This document shows positions 46,801 to 50,090 of a stretch of DNA of 64,000 bases, piece by piece. Location of the stretch: assembly GCF_017591425.1 (NCBI RefSeq), contig NW_024467119.1:80034894-80098893 (forward strand), given 5' to 3'. The notes beneath the pieces are model-generated. The model made no database searches. It worked only from the letters and a program-made list of their open reading frames with translations, and was not told where the DNA came from. The stretch comes from Ochotona curzoniae. Its lineage: Eukaryota; Chordata; Mammalia; Lagomorpha; Ochotonidae. The translations under genes were made by a program, and so were the position numbers. Every line of letters starts with the position of its first letter. Position 1 is the first letter of the stretch.

Positions 46801-49214
46801 TGAGTCCTAGGCATGCCGGTTGTGGTGAACTGAGCTGACTCTCAGGGGTGTGGCGGCCCTTGGGTGTTGGCTGTGACGCAGGGAAGGTTTTCTGGTCCCA
46901 GGAAAGCCACTGGCATGAGCCGGGCGACTGGAGGCCGCATCCCTCATGTCAGCGTGCCACCAGGAGGCCGCAGCCCCCGTACCCTGAATGTATACCTCTG
47001 CGGCAGTGGGGGTTGGCAGTGAGCGGGCACTGGGCTGCGGAGCTGTTGTCCTCGCCGGGGCACACTCGGAGACCACACTTCCTGTTTCTGTGGCAGCTTC
47101 ATCGACTGGAGCGCCGCTTGCGAGGGTCCCTTCCCCAGCATCTACTGCCCCCTGGAGCTGAATGACTACAGCTCCTTTCCGGAAGGTAGGTCGCTGCATT
47201 GTGCCTGGGTGAAGGCGGGAGATGAGTCTGCTTCCAGCCCCAACATGCAGAAGAGTGCGCCTGGCGCCGGGAGCTGGCATCGGCTGGCTTCCTGTGGCCC
47301 TGGCTGTGCATGCTCACTGTGGGCCATTTCCTGTGCCCCTGAGAAAGCGCTGTGTGCCCACGTGCCCGGGGCTTCTGCATACATCCTCCCCAGCAAGCGC
47401 ATCCTTCCGGTTAAAGAGAAGGGAGTCACGCTGGGTCACGTGGGCCGTCGGCTCAAAGGTGCAACTCTGGTGTTGGGCTGCCCTTCTGGGACAGGCCAGT
47501 CCCTGCTCTTCCCTCCGTGGGGCTGGGAGGGCAAATGGGGGCTGCTGCCAGCTGCCTGGGTTCAGGCATCTCTAATAACGGATAGATCAGAGGTGGGCGC
47601 ATTGGACAGTCCCATCACCACTTCTCCCAGTGAGCCATTGGGGTTTGCAGGGCAAACACAGGTGGTGGGAGGGCGATAGAGTGACAGACATCAGTGCTGT
47701 GAGGAGAGGGAGGCGGGGAGGGAGGGGGGAGTGGAAGGCCAGTGGCCGCAGGGCACCTCCCCCAGGTCCAAGGGGAGGGGAGATGCGTCCTGAGGGAAGG
47801 GTTACTGACAGGTGGGCAGATAGGATTTTTGGGGGCTGGGGGCGTGGCCCTAGTTTACCTGCTTTACAGGAATCTTCATTACATGTGTTGGTCCATGGTG
47901 ACCACTAGGGGTCGCTCTGTTTCTTGTTTCCTCTGCTTCTCATTCTCAGTGCAGCTGGCCGAGGGCGGTGTGACCCGCACCCCACAACGCTTGTAAGGCT
48001 CTCTGACAGAGTCCCGATCCAGTGTGTTCAATTAGCATTATTAGAAACACACCCATCCATTGATCCAACACAGAAAGCCATGGCCAGAGGAAGCCTTTCT
48101 TCCCATATGGCTTCTAATCGGTGGGGGTAACCTTGAGCTTGGTGGGAGTAACCTTGAGCTTGGTGGGAGTGACCCTGCTGGCCACTCAGCGTCCATAGTC
48201 AGCGTCTGACCATGACTCGCAGGAAGCTGAGTGGTGAGGGCTGGGAAATGTTGCTGCCCAGGTGAGGATCCCTGTTCTGGCCACATAGTTTATGCAGCTC
48301 TGCCCTTGTCTCTTGCCCTTGGCAGAAACCATGAACTATGGCAGCGGCTTCCCCTGTCCCGCTGAAGTCCCCACGGACTTCATGGACCACAGCGCTCAGT
48401 CCACCTGGAGCTCTCCGGCCAACATCACGACCGCCTGGGGCCACGCCGGCTTTATCAGCTCTCCGGTCAGTACCGCCTCCCCTGCGTGGGGTGGTGGCTG
48501 TGGGTGGTGGGCCATTGGGGAAGGGAGGGCTTCCCTGATCCTGTCTCAGAGCATTCCCAGCCTCGAGGAGCCTGGCTGGCTTGAGGAACCTCGGAGGCGA
48601 GGGGCGTCGGTGGGTGCTGGCAGCCACACCCTGTGGCATGGGAGAACGTTGAACTTGGGCCAGCTGTCTCGGGGAGACCTCCTGGTTCTCACGTCTGCAA
48701 TGAAATGGGTGGGAAGTTTCAGGAAGGCCACTGGGGGCTTAGGCTCAGGGCCCCATGCCCTTTGCCCTGTGGGTGCTTCCTGGGGTGGCCCCTGAGTCAT
48801 GGCAGCTGGATGGGGTGGTGGGGACAGCAGGTCATTGAGATCAGCTTAGCAACGCGTGTGCAGGAGGGCCCGGGGGCTGTAGTCAGCCATGTGACACTCC
48901 ACTGAGGCCACCTCTCTGTCTCCCGCCCTGCACCACAGCCCTACCTCACGAGCACCCGCAGCCTGTCGCCCATGTCTGGACTCTTTGGTTCCATCTGGGC
49001 CCCACAAAATGACGTGTACGAGAACTGCTGTCCCCTGAACCCGAGCGCGGAGCCCTCAGCCCACATGGAGAACCAGGCGGTCCTGTGCAAGGAATACTAC
49101 CCTGGGTTCAACCCGTTCCGTGCCTACATGAACCTGGACATATGGACTACCACGGCCAACAGGAGCGCCAACTTCCCCCTGTCCAGGGACTCGGGATACT
49201 GCGGGAACGTGTGA
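2446..49214 (+). CDS. TMEM131L: TMEM131L, 3' portion (23 coding exons, C-terminal 1216 residues)
   Basis: Type I membrane protein of the TMEM131 family. Coding exons a-w: 2446-2599, 3383-3553, 4693-4762, 6093-6210, 8191-8332, 9721-9830, 10666-10738, 13701-13828, 16552-16694, 18310-18496, 18709-18894, 19394-19543, 19937-20553, 29169-29317, 33926-34047, 34743-34909, 36973-37158, 41306-41384, 42105-42187, 45668-45779, 47097-47185, 48326-48465, 48939-49214. Every intron is GT..AG, phases agree at each junction, and the total is 3652 nt including the stop. The joined protein follows my memory of human TMEM131L from the lumenal beta domains, through one transmembrane helix (window residues about 488-511), to a C-terminus ending [12 protein letters not shown]131 itself (a paralogue) binds procollagen through PapD-like domains and TRAPPC8 through its tail; TMEM131L has been reported to lower LRP6 and Wnt signalling. 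The 5' exons lie outside the window. The paralogue TMEM131 is unlikely because the tail matches TMEM131L throughout. Expression and exact UTR ends are not visible. Confidence 0.93.
2676..2989 (-). repeat. CSINE, antisense, 77 bp after exon a
   Basis: Runs from aaaaaatatttgaaagag to the tRNA-like head 'caccacaatgccggcccc'. It lies wholly in the intron between exons a and b. Confidence 0.85.
3383..3553 (+). CDS. TMEM131L: TMEM131L exon b
   Basis: Window residues 52-108, exactly 57 codons in phase 0. The acceptor is ttcttttttag-like and the donor AAG|GTATCC. Motifs [20 protein letters not shown] and [17 protein letters not shown] are typical of the TMEM131 family's Ig/PapD-like lumenal domains. 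Confidence 0.94.
3554..4692 (+). other. Intron b-c, mostly unique AT-rich sequence
   Basis: No CSINE is recognisable here. Only short T-rich runs are seen and no alternative exon could be supported. Confidence 0.5.
4693..4762 (+). CDS. TMEM131L: TMEM131L exon c
   Basis: Window residues 109-131 plus the first base of 132. It encodes [23 protein letters not shown]. The acceptor is tttcaatctag and the donor is the consensus GTAAGT. Confidence 0.92.
5390..5690 (-). repeat. CSINE, antisense, diverged
   Basis: Contains ttgaaagagtgacacagag, a 'cagcagtcaaggacgggcc' variant block and an 'agctgggacttac' head region; strongly mutated. Confidence 0.65.
6093..6210 (+). CDS. TMEM131L: TMEM131L exon d
   Basis: Window residues 132-171. 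It encodes the WDGSL...[13 protein letters not shown]...RYKNGDVC segment. The acceptor (ctcacttgtag) has a short pyrimidine tract and the donor is GTGAGT. The last two bases (AG) combine with the first base of exon e to give Arg. Confidence 0.92.
7111..7491 (-). repeat. CSINE, antisense, with internal duplication
   Basis: Full-length young-type copy from a T-run/aagattta tail to the 'cactgggccc' head. It is flanked by AGTATTT at 7100-7106 and 7493-7499 (target duplication). About 65 bp around 7205-7300 is duplicated internally ('ctgtgcaaatccaa' occurs twice). Confidence 0.85.
7530..7829 (-). repeat. CSINE, antisense, diverged
   Basis: C-repeat blocks 'ccactccccaagtgg', 'gagccaggaactttg' and 'tgctttccaaggccat' appear in order, with a degraded head at 'gtgctgaccctg'. 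Confidence 0.75.
8191..8332 (+). CDS. TMEM131L: TMEM131L exon e
   Basis: Window residues 171-218. It encodes [16 protein letters not shown] and [22 protein letters not shown] is a glycosylation sequon. The acceptor is tccctcacag and the donor ATG|GTGAGC. It ends in phase 0. Confidence 0.93.
8515..8660. repeat. Possible degenerate copy of the GGTGCAAAA hairpin element
   Basis: Contains cacttttgtacgaa, then 'gatgcattttccaaaa' and 'ttttggcatcaaaatg', resembling the inverted-repeat elements at 31474 and 39072 but too diverged to define ends. Confidence 0.25.
9721..9830 (+). CDS. TMEM131L: TMEM131L exon f
   Basis: Window residues 219-255. It encodes [20 protein letters not shown] and LSLYPKPEA. 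The acceptor is cgatccctag and the donor ATG|GTAGGT. The final TG joins G of exon g as Trp. Confidence 0.93.
10666..10738 (+). CDS. TMEM131L: TMEM131L exon g
   Basis: Window residues 255-279, a small exon encoding [20 protein letters not shown] and CPYR, with an NFT sequon. The acceptor is ttctatatag and the donor CGG|GTAGGA. It ends in phase 0. Confidence 0.9.
10754..11018 (-). repeat. CSINE, antisense
   Basis: Begins 15 bp downstream of exon g with a T-rich/aaaagatgta tail and a TA microsatellite at 10790-10802, and ends 'ctctgccatggcctc'. Confidence 0.75.
11019..11926 (+). other. Intron g-h, unique segment
   Basis: No repeat or coding signal recognised apart from the CSINEs that bound it. 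Confidence 0.4.
11927..12214 (-). repeat. CSINE, antisense
   Basis: Tail ttttaaaaaaatatttatt, body 'gttcactccccaagtg' and 'gaactggcgcccatgtggga', head 'cgccctgggccc'. Confidence 0.85.
12630..12830 (+). repeat. MIR-type SINE fragment
   Basis: Order of blocks matches the MIR core as I remember it: 'ttgagtcctgcctct', 'ctgtgtgacg', 'acttccccagcctc', 'cactcataataatgtc', 'aatgcctg'. An ancient tRNA-derived SINE common to mammals. Confidence 0.55.
12858..13123 (-). repeat. CSINE, antisense
   Basis: Body 'tctcccacatgggtg', 'ctttcccaggcacattagca' and 'accccatatgggatgcag', with head 'caatgtgccacgtcactgatc'. Confidence 0.8.
13150..13450 (-). repeat. CSINE, antisense, head-to-tail with the previous copy
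   Basis: Tail taaagatttgtttttc then 'actagttcactccccaaatg' and 'tttcccaggtgcattagcag'. It belongs to the same older subfamily as 12858-13123 and lies only about 25 bp from it. Confidence 0.8.
13701..13828 (+). CDS. TMEM131L: TMEM131L exon h
   Basis: Window residues 280-322. It encodes [20 protein letters not shown] followed by [15 protein letters not shown], the end of one Ig/PapD-like repeat. The acceptor is taatctgcag and the donor CCG|GTATGT. Confidence 0.94.
14054..14137 (+). repeat. (CA)n microsatellite
   Basis: About 19 uninterrupted CA dinucleotides at 14055-14092, followed by imperfect CA stretches, in the intron after exon h. Confidence 0.9.
14419..14729 (-). repeat. CSINE, antisense, near full length
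   Basis: A T-run tail, 'gaggaagatcttctgtctga' body start, 'aagcagggagctggatggga' and head 'gctgtactgggccc'. Confidence 0.88.
14737..15023 (-). repeat. CSINE, antisense, old and degraded
   Basis: Begins ttttttaaagactta 8 bp after the previous element; a 'gtctcccatgtggga' block and the 'cacaccacaatgccagcc' head are recognisable. Confidence 0.7.
15125..15451 (-). mobile_element. Young CSINE, antisense, with 13-bp target duplication
   Basis: Nearly intact: T-run, aagatttatttt, 'agagaggaagatcttctgtc', 'gattagaaccggcgcccata' (B box in reverse) and 'gcgccatcgcgccgggccc' head. Flanked by ATTCTGAATGTTT at 15114-15126 and 15453-15465. Confidence 0.92.
15871..16193 (-). repeat. CSINE, antisense, diverged
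   Basis: Tail ttttaaaagattatt, 'ggtacatcagcaaggaactg' and a head ending 'catgcggatccctgg'. Confidence 0.7.
16552..16694 (+). CDS. TMEM131L: TMEM131L exon i
   Basis: Window residues 322-370. It encodes [20 protein letters not shown], then [23 protein letters not shown] is a sequon. The acceptor is ttttgccacag and the donor CAAC|GTGAGT. Confidence 0.94.
16767..17069 (-). repeat. CSINE, antisense, 72 bp after exon i
   Basis: Tail 'gttttaaagaattgtttatt', 'gtgcactccccaaag', 'gagctggatgagaaatgg' and head 'gccatgttgctggcccc'. Confidence 0.78.
17070..18309 (+). other. Intron i-j, unique AT-rich segment
   Basis: About 1.2 kb with no recognisable C-repeat and no exon-like open frame with usable splice sites. 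Nothing further supported. Confidence 0.45.
18310..18496 (+). CDS. TMEM131L: TMEM131L exon j
   Basis: Window residues 370-432. It encodes [20 protein letters not shown] and [20 protein letters not shown]. The acceptor is cccttctcag and the donor GT|GTAAGC. It is separated from exon k by a 212-bp intron, the shortest found here. Confidence 0.94.
18709..18894 (+). CDS. TMEM131L: TMEM131L exon k, membrane-proximal domain and start of TM helix
   Basis: Window residues 432-494. It encodes [20 protein letters not shown], an NVT sequon, then [20 protein letters not shown] and WRLTVFFV, where the transmembrane helix begins. The acceptor (atcgcttgctag) has a weak pyrimidine tract; the donor is CAG|GTAAAC. 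The final AG joins C of exon l as Ser. Confidence 0.94.
19346..19393 (+). other. TMEM131L: In-frame alternative 5' extension of exon l
   Basis: A second acceptor (gtctccgtgcag, AG at 19344-19345) lies 48 nt upstream of the family-type acceptor. The 48 nt are open in the required phase and would add 16 residues ([15 protein letters not shown] plus the altered junction Ser) inside the transmembrane helix. Its pyrimidine tract is at least as good as that of the downstream site. Use is not demonstrated. Confidence 0.4.
19394..19543 (+). CDS. TMEM131L: TMEM131L exon l, remainder of TM helix and cytosolic anchor
   Basis: Window residues 494-544. It encodes [20 protein letters not shown] (most of the membrane helix), then the basic KTRQRQ stop-transfer segment that puts the tail in the cytosol. 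The acceptor is gccttcacag, chosen because it matches the family; an in-frame alternative acceptor lies 48 nt upstream. The donor is AA|GTGAGA. Confidence 0.93.
19777..19846 (+). repeat. Compound (TG)n(GA)n microsatellite
   Basis: Nine TG units, then (GA)n with GGGA interruptions. It ends about 90 bp upstream of the exon m acceptor. Confidence 0.9.
19937..20553 (+). CDS. TMEM131L: TMEM131L exon m, large cytosolic-tail exon
   Basis: Window residues 544-750, the longest exon (617 nt). Conserved basic segments include [20 protein letters not shown] and [16 protein letters not shown]. The middle (Ala/Pro/Gly-rich, around [13 protein letters not shown]) is low complexity and appears poorly conserved against my memory of human. 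The acceptor is gcatgtag behind a TG/GA microsatellite; the donor is G|GTAATC. Confidence 0.92.
20873..21190 (-). repeat. CSINE, antisense
   Basis: Tail aaaaaaaaatcagattta, 'gattcactccccaagtgg' and 'gagctgggtgggaagtgg', with head 'ctacattgccagcccc'. Confidence 0.8.
21219..21508 (-). repeat. CSINE, antisense, older
   Basis: 'tactggttcattctctaaat', 'tttcccgtgtgggtc' and 'gctggattggaaatgg' in C-repeat order. Confidence 0.72.
21510..22339 (+). other. Intron m-n, unique segment
   Basis: No repeat, RNA or exon recognised. Confidence 0.4.
22340..22452 (-). repeat. CSINE head fragment, antisense
   Basis: Only the tRNA-like half is left: 'agaagtggagtgcccggg', 'cccatatgggatgctgg' and 'gaggcttaacctactgtgct'. 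Confidence 0.65.
22453..23094 (+). other. Intron m-n, unique segment
   Basis: No repeat, RNA or exon recognised. Confidence 0.4.
23095..23407 (-). repeat. CSINE, antisense, diverged
   Basis: Tail tttttaaagattacta, 'cagatggccacagtggcc', 'attgcaggggcccaag' and a worn head before 23407. Confidence 0.7.
23490..23628 (+). repeat. CSINE 3' fragment, sense
   Basis: 'cccaacctcggccattgtag', 'gatggaagatttt', a CT-rich stretch and 'tgcctttgaataaatc' form the 3' third of a C-repeat. Confidence 0.68.
23692..23946 (-). repeat. CSINE, antisense, tail missing
   Basis: 'gctgattcactccccaaatg', 'tttcccaggccacaagcagg' and 'cttatgggatcctgg' with head 'gagccgttgcaccggc'. It runs straight into the pyrimidine microsatellite. 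Confidence 0.8.
23950..24296 (+). repeat. Polypyrimidine microsatellite, (CCCTTT)n with CCTGT variants
   Basis: About 340 bp are almost purely C/T on the + strand: CCTTTT, CCCTTT and CCTGTC hexamer-like units, ending in (CTTT)/(CT)n. The complementary strand is a purine tract. Confidence 0.93.
24297..25607 (+). other. Intron m-n, unique segment
   Basis: No CSINE, exon or RNA recognised over 1.3 kb. Confidence 0.4.
25614..25950 (-). mobile_element. Young CSINE, antisense, with target duplication
   Basis: Intact from T-run/aagatttatt to 'caccgcgccgggccc'. TGCATTTTAATTTTT flanks it at 25599-25613 and 25951-25965. The reversed B box is 'ggattagaaccggcgcc'. Confidence 0.92.
25963..26268 (-). repeat. 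CSINE, antisense, older neighbour at the same target
   Basis: Tail tttttaagattcactt, 'gttcactccccaagtgg' and a worn head 'caccagtccctggccc', followed by another CCTGCATTT (26266-26274). Confidence 0.78.
26275..26985 (+). other. Intron m-n, unique segment before the minisatellite
   Basis: Open frames here lack splice signals and family resemblance. No gene supported. Confidence 0.4.
26987..28488 (+). repeat. Minisatellite, about 32 units of 45-50 bp with higher-order structure
   Basis: The unit contains gtgtcactactgttggtgat, then TTCAGCTCAGTGTCAGCAG and GTGTGTGCA. The ttggtgat core occurs about 32 times. Diagnostic variants show an 11-unit, 510-bp block repeated nearly exactly (about 27400-27890 and 27910-28400), and an earlier 186-bp (4-unit) duplication marked by 'gtcagaaggtgtgtgcgcac' at about 27075 and 27261. 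Confidence 0.97.
28489..29168 (+). other. Intron m-n, unique segment between minisatellite and exon n
   Basis: No recognised element. A 12-A run lies at about 29055. Confidence 0.4.
29169..29317 (+). CDS. TMEM131L: TMEM131L exon n
   Basis: Window residues 750-799, after an 8.6-kb intron. It encodes [20 protein letters not shown] and a Lys/Glu-rich hydrophilic stretch ending PPLE. The acceptor is tttcttcaag. The donor is GAG|GTCTGT, a poor match at +3, but it joins in frame to [10 protein letters not shown] of exon o. Confidence 0.88.
29527..29858 (-). repeat. CSINE, antisense
   Basis: Tail ttaaaaaaatattctc, 'ttaatttgaaaggcagag', 'gggtgcagaggcccaagg' and 'cagggagctggattgcagg'. Confidence 0.8.
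29859..30382 (+). other. Intron n-o, unique segment
   Basis: No repeat or exon recognised. Confidence 0.4.
30383..30675 (+). repeat. CSINE, sense, diverged
   Basis: Head 'gtggcttaagctgccc', 'gtgccctgcatcccatata', 'tggtgagtgaaccagtgcat' and a CT-rich 3' end. Confidence 0.72.
30676..31473 (+). other. Intron n-o, unique segment
   Basis: The open frame at 30760-31014 has no splice signals or family resemblance. Nothing supported. Confidence 0.4.
31474..31601. repeat. Short hairpin-like element with perfect 12-bp terminal inverted repeats
   Basis: TTTATTTTGGTG (31474-31485) is the exact reverse complement of CACCAAAATAAA (31590-31601). The interior has GCAAAAGATG on the left and GCATGGATTTTATTT on the right. 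It looks like a non-autonomous MITE-type insertion; the family is not identified. Confidence 0.5.
31602..33925 (+). other. Intron n-o, unique segment
   Basis: About 2.3 kb with no C-repeat. An 11-C run lies at 33735-33745. No exon supported. Confidence 0.4.
33926..34047 (+). CDS. TMEM131L: TMEM131L exon o, lysine-rich
   Basis: Window residues 800-840. It encodes [20 protein letters not shown] and [16 protein letters not shown], a strongly basic cytosolic segment that could act as a nuclear-localisation-like or charged docking patch (inference). The acceptor is ttctctcctccag and the donor CG|GTGCGT. Confidence 0.92.
34171..34276 (-). repeat. CSINE tail-end fragment, antisense
   Basis: 'gttttttaaatgtcttttat', 'tttgagaggcagaaatg' and a truncated body up to 'ggatggtgccagg'. 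Confidence 0.5.
34743..34909 (+). CDS. TMEM131L: TMEM131L exon p
   Basis: Window residues 840-896. It encodes [20 protein letters not shown] and a Gly/Ala/Ser-rich, GC-rich remainder that differs considerably from my memory of human. The acceptor is ccccttgcag and the donor G|GTGCGT. It stays open and in phase. Confidence 0.88.
34910..35510 (+). other. Intron p-q, GC-rich unique segment
   Basis: Nothing recognised apart from a small direct repeat 'gggctcactgggctcactgg' at about 35259. Confidence 0.4.
35511..35783 (-). repeat. CSINE head half, antisense, with AT-rich expansion
   Basis: 35511-35625 is AT-rich (tttaaaaatatattttaaa-type). 35626-35783 carries 'ggggcccaaggctttgaac', 'tttcccaggctgtgagc' and a worn head. 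Confidence 0.62.
35895..36150 (-). repeat. CSINE, antisense, older
   Basis: 'gaattatttgaaagagtgat', 'cctggttcacttcccagac' and 'gatgtggagcagccaggac'. Confidence 0.68.
36284..36577 (+). repeat. CSINE, sense
   Basis: Starts ggcaacctggtggtgtagc; 'cctgggaaagcagtggagg', 'acccatgtgggagatccag' and tail 'aattaaataaatcttt'. Confidence 0.82.
36583..36700 (-). repeat. CSINE fragment, antisense
   Basis: 'tttgagagacacaaagaaag', 'ggctggttcattccacaaac' and 'agctggaagccaggaac'; truncated. Confidence 0.55.
36973..37158 (+). CDS. TMEM131L: TMEM131L exon q, serine-rich
   Basis: Window residues 896-958. It encodes [20 protein letters not shown] and [20 protein letters not shown], a highly conserved Ser-rich acidic/basic stretch, probably phosphorylated (inference). 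The acceptor is cttcctcgcag and the donor G|GTGAGG. Confidence 0.94.
37479..37793 (+). repeat. CSINE, sense, near full length
   Basis: Head 'ggggcctagtggctaaagtc', 'caggatcccatatggacg', 'gcctgggaaagcagtcaagg' and tail 'agataaataaatctta'. Confidence 0.88.
37794..37848 (+). repeat. (GA)n microsatellite at SINE tail
   Basis: About 55 bp of GA/GGGA, directly after the A-rich tail of the preceding CSINE. Confidence 0.9.
37856..38160 (+). repeat. CSINE, sense, older
   Basis: 'accagtgttgcatatgggc', 'ggccttggaaagcagtgc', 'gtgaaccagtggatggg' and a degraded tail. Confidence 0.75.
38541..38823 (+). repeat. CSINE, sense, older
   Basis: Head 'ggggctggtgttgcagctc', 'tgcctggaaaggcagcag', 'actcatgtgggaggcctgg' and tail 'ccaataaatgata'. 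Confidence 0.78.
39072..39158. repeat. Second copy of the GGTGCAAAA hairpin-like element
   Basis: TTTGGTGCAAAA at the left end (39072-39083) and TTTGTACCAAAA at the right (39147-39158) are near-perfect inverted repeats. The interior 'ttttgaagctggttcata' and 'ttccatgcatgcattt' resembles the 31474-31601 copy. Confidence 0.42.
39174..39474 (-). repeat. CSINE, antisense, with short target duplication
   Basis: T-run and aaaagatctatttatt tail, 'gagctccttccaggtcccc' and head 'gccacagcaccgacccc'. TAATTC occurs on both sides (39168-39173 and from 39475). Confidence 0.8.
39628..39895 (-). repeat. CSINE, antisense, diverged
   Basis: 'caagattattatttctttat', 'ccaggagcttcttccacatc', 'gagctggattggaagtag' and head 'gccgcaacactgaccc'. 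Confidence 0.72.
39896..40464 (+). other. Intron q-r, unique AT-rich segment
   Basis: No repeat family or exon recognised. Confidence 0.4.
40465..40758 (+). repeat. CSINE, sense
   Basis: Head 'agggctggcatggcatgg', 'cacatgggagacccagaag', 'gccatttgggagtgaac' and tail of AATAAATAAATC plus a 13-A run. Confidence 0.82.
40808..41136 (-). repeat. CSINE, antisense, with target duplication
   Basis: 'attaaagattacttattttt' tail, 'gactggttcactccccaagt' and head 'tattgtgccaggcc'. AGTAACTATAT (40788) and AGTAACTGTAT (41138) flank it. Confidence 0.85.
41170..41255 (+). repeat. CSINE 3' fragment, sense
   Basis: 'gcaattggaaggtctgtctc', 'ataactccaactttccaaat' and 'aaattaggttttaag'. It ends about 50 bp before exon r. 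Confidence 0.5.
41306..41384 (+). CDS. TMEM131L: TMEM131L exon r
   Basis: Window residues 958-984, a small exon encoding [20 protein letters not shown] and NICNA. The acceptor is gcttcaatgcag and the donor AC|GTACGT. Confidence 0.9.
42105..42187 (+). CDS. TMEM131L: TMEM131L exon s
   Basis: Window residues 984-1012. It encodes [20 protein letters not shown] and MDVTEEK. The acceptor is ctctcctgcag and the donor G|GTGAGG. Confidence 0.9.
42241..42324 (+). repeat. Short duplicated segment, copy 1
   Basis: About 84 bp just after exon s, including 'cagccctctcac', 'ctgctctgcc' and 'aactggggc', recur at 43299-43376 with roughly 80% identity by eye. Confidence 0.6.
42873..43171 (-). repeat. CSINE, antisense
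   Basis: 'ttcttcagatttacttcttt', 'gagttacacagagaggaga', 'tctcccgtgtgggtgctgg' and head 'tgtggcactggct'. Confidence 0.78.
43299..43376 (+). repeat. Short duplicated segment, copy 2
   Basis: Second copy of the 42241-42324 segment ('catccagcagccctctcac', 'ccctgctctgc', 'aaactggggc'), about 1.06 kb downstream in the same intron. Confidence 0.6.
43377..45667 (+). other. Intron s-t, GC-rich unique segment
   Basis: Long frames occur on both strands because of high GC, but none has splice sites plus family resemblance. No CSINE is present. Confidence 0.4.
45668..45779 (+). CDS. TMEM131L: TMEM131L exon t
   Basis: Window residues 1012-1049. It encodes [20 protein letters not shown] and a [12 protein letters not shown] segment. 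Compared with my memory of human it appears to lack a few residues just after DLWP. The acceptor is ctttcatag and the donor CAG|GTATGG. A 56-bp minisatellite starts about 80 bp downstream. Confidence 0.92.
45850..46095 (+). repeat. G-rich minisatellite, 56-bp unit
   Basis: GTCAGCTGCC starts at 45860, 45911, 45967, 46023 and 46079, with two exact 56-bp steps. Each unit has G-runs (aagagggggt, ggggagggggg) and 'ccctgccagtgaggcagtct'. Confidence 0.93.
46303..46630 (-). repeat. CSINE, antisense
   Basis: 'cgagaaagattaacttactt' tail, 'caattcactctccaagtggc', 'ccaggccacaagcaggga' and head 'gccgcagccccgcacc'. Confidence 0.8.
47097..47185 (+). CDS. TMEM131L: TMEM131L exon u
   Basis: Window residues 1049-1079. 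It encodes [20 protein letters not shown] and LNDYSSFPE. The acceptor is ctgtggcag and the donor G|GTAGGT. Confidence 0.93.
47186..48325 (+). other. Intron u-v, GC-rich unique segment
   Basis: No exon or transposon supported; holds the small tandem repeat at 48121-48176. Confidence 0.4.
48121..48176 (+). repeat. Short tandem repeat, about 23-24-bp unit, 2.4 copies
   Basis: 'gtaaccttgagcttggtggga' occurs twice in direct succession, followed by a partial third unit (gtgaccctg). Confidence 0.8.
48326..48465 (+). CDS. TMEM131L: TMEM131L exon v
   Basis: Window residues 1079-1125. It encodes [20 protein letters not shown] and [13 protein letters not shown]. The acceptor is cccttggcag and the donor CCG|GTCAGT. 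It ends in phase 0. Confidence 0.93.
48939..49214 (+). CDS. TMEM131L: TMEM131L exon w, terminal coding exon
   Basis: Window residues 1126-1216 and the TGA stop at 49212-49214. It encodes [40 protein letters not shown] and the conserved C-terminus [20 protein letters not shown], ending DSGYCGNV. The acceptor is gcaccacag. Confidence 0.96.
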   Translation, partial: PYLTSTRSLSPMSGLFGSIWAPQNDVYENCCPLNPSAEPSAHMENQAVLCKEYYPGFNPFRAYMNLDIWTTTANRSANFPLSRDSGYCGNV

Positions 49215-49242
49215 GAGGCGGCTGGGTTTGCAAGCGCAATGG

Positions 49243-49248
49243 AATAAA
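49243..49248 (+). promoter_or_regulatory. Candidate proximal polyadenylation signal (AATAAA)
   Basis: A canonical AATAAA only 29 nt after the TMEM131L stop codon. Use of this site would leave a 3' UTR of about 50-60 nt. A GT-rich stretch (gcttgtgtttg) follows directly. Confidence 0.5.
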
Positions 49249-49334
49249 GAGGCTTGTGTTTGAATGACTAGCGTGGCAACTGGTTGATGGCGTAGATGAT
49301 GACATTGGCGGGTATTTTGGCACTTTTATATGAA

Positions 49335-49340
49335 AATAAA
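49335..49340 (+). promoter_or_regulatory. Candidate distal polyadenylation signal (AATAAA)
   Basis: A second canonical AATAAA, about 120 nt after the stop, in an AT-rich context and followed by a T-run at 49370-49380. It is a likely main 3' end for TMEM131L at about 49355-49365, just upstream of a CSINE insertion. Longer UTR forms cannot be excluded. Confidence 0.55.
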
Positions 49341-49470
49341 TTTTTTAATGAAATCTCAACACTCTAGTCTTTTTTTTTTATAAACACTTAACCCTGGAAT
49401 CGGGCAGAAACCAAGGCATCTAAGTGACGTCTCTGGCTTTCCAAATCTGAGAAGTTAAAAGCGGGCCATG

Positions 49471-49801
49471 GGGCCCGGCACGGTGGCGCAAGTGGTTAAA
49501 GGTCCTCACCTTGCACGCCCTGGATCCCATATGGGCGCCGGTTCTAATCCCGGCAGCCCCGCTTCCCTTCCAGCTCCCTGCCTGTGGCCTGGGAAGGCAG
49601 TCGAGGACGGCCCAAAGCTTTGGGAACCTGCACCCGCGTGGGAGACCCGGAAGAGGCTCCTGGCTTCGGATCGGCATAGTATCGGCCCATTGCGCTCACT
49701 TGGGGAGTGAATCATCGGACGGAAGATCTTCCTCTCTGTCTCTCCTCTCTGTATATCCGCCTTTCCAATGAAAAAAATAATAAAAATAAATCTTTAAAAA
49801 A
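49471..49801 (+). mobile_element. Young CSINE, sense, intact with target duplication, just 3' of TMEM131L
   Basis: Intact pol III head: A-box-like 'ggtggcgcaagtggttaaag', B box 'ggttctaatcc', body with 'gggagacccggaagaggctc', tail AATAAAAATAAATCTTT. Flanked by AAAAGCGGGCCATG at 49457-49470 and 49802-49815. Confidence 0.95.
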
Positions 49802-50090
49802 AAAAGCGGGCCATGCATTTTCAAACCAGACGGGTGCCTGAGGGGGTGAGAGAGGAGGAAGCACCAGACACAGGGATCTGCAGCTGCGAGCCGGGGAGCT
49901 GCTAGGTGGCAGCTGGTCGGGCGCCCTCCCCATGGGTTCTGGTTGGACAGACCCATGGCTTCGTGGATTAGAATGTTGAATGGTCCTCTGCAGGTTGTAA
50001 GAGGCGTGCTGTGTTGAGAGCTTCAGGTTGGGGTGGTTGGCAGCCTAGTCCGTGCCCTGATGGAGTTGGCCTCCATCTGTGTGGTTTTTT

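Noticed and set aside
49471..49570. tRNA gene (A and B boxes with tRNA-like head)
   Set aside because: The pol III boxes belong to a CSINE with an A-rich tail and target duplication; the cloverleaf and anticodon arm do not hold. The same applies to the copies at 15125, 25614 and 53874.
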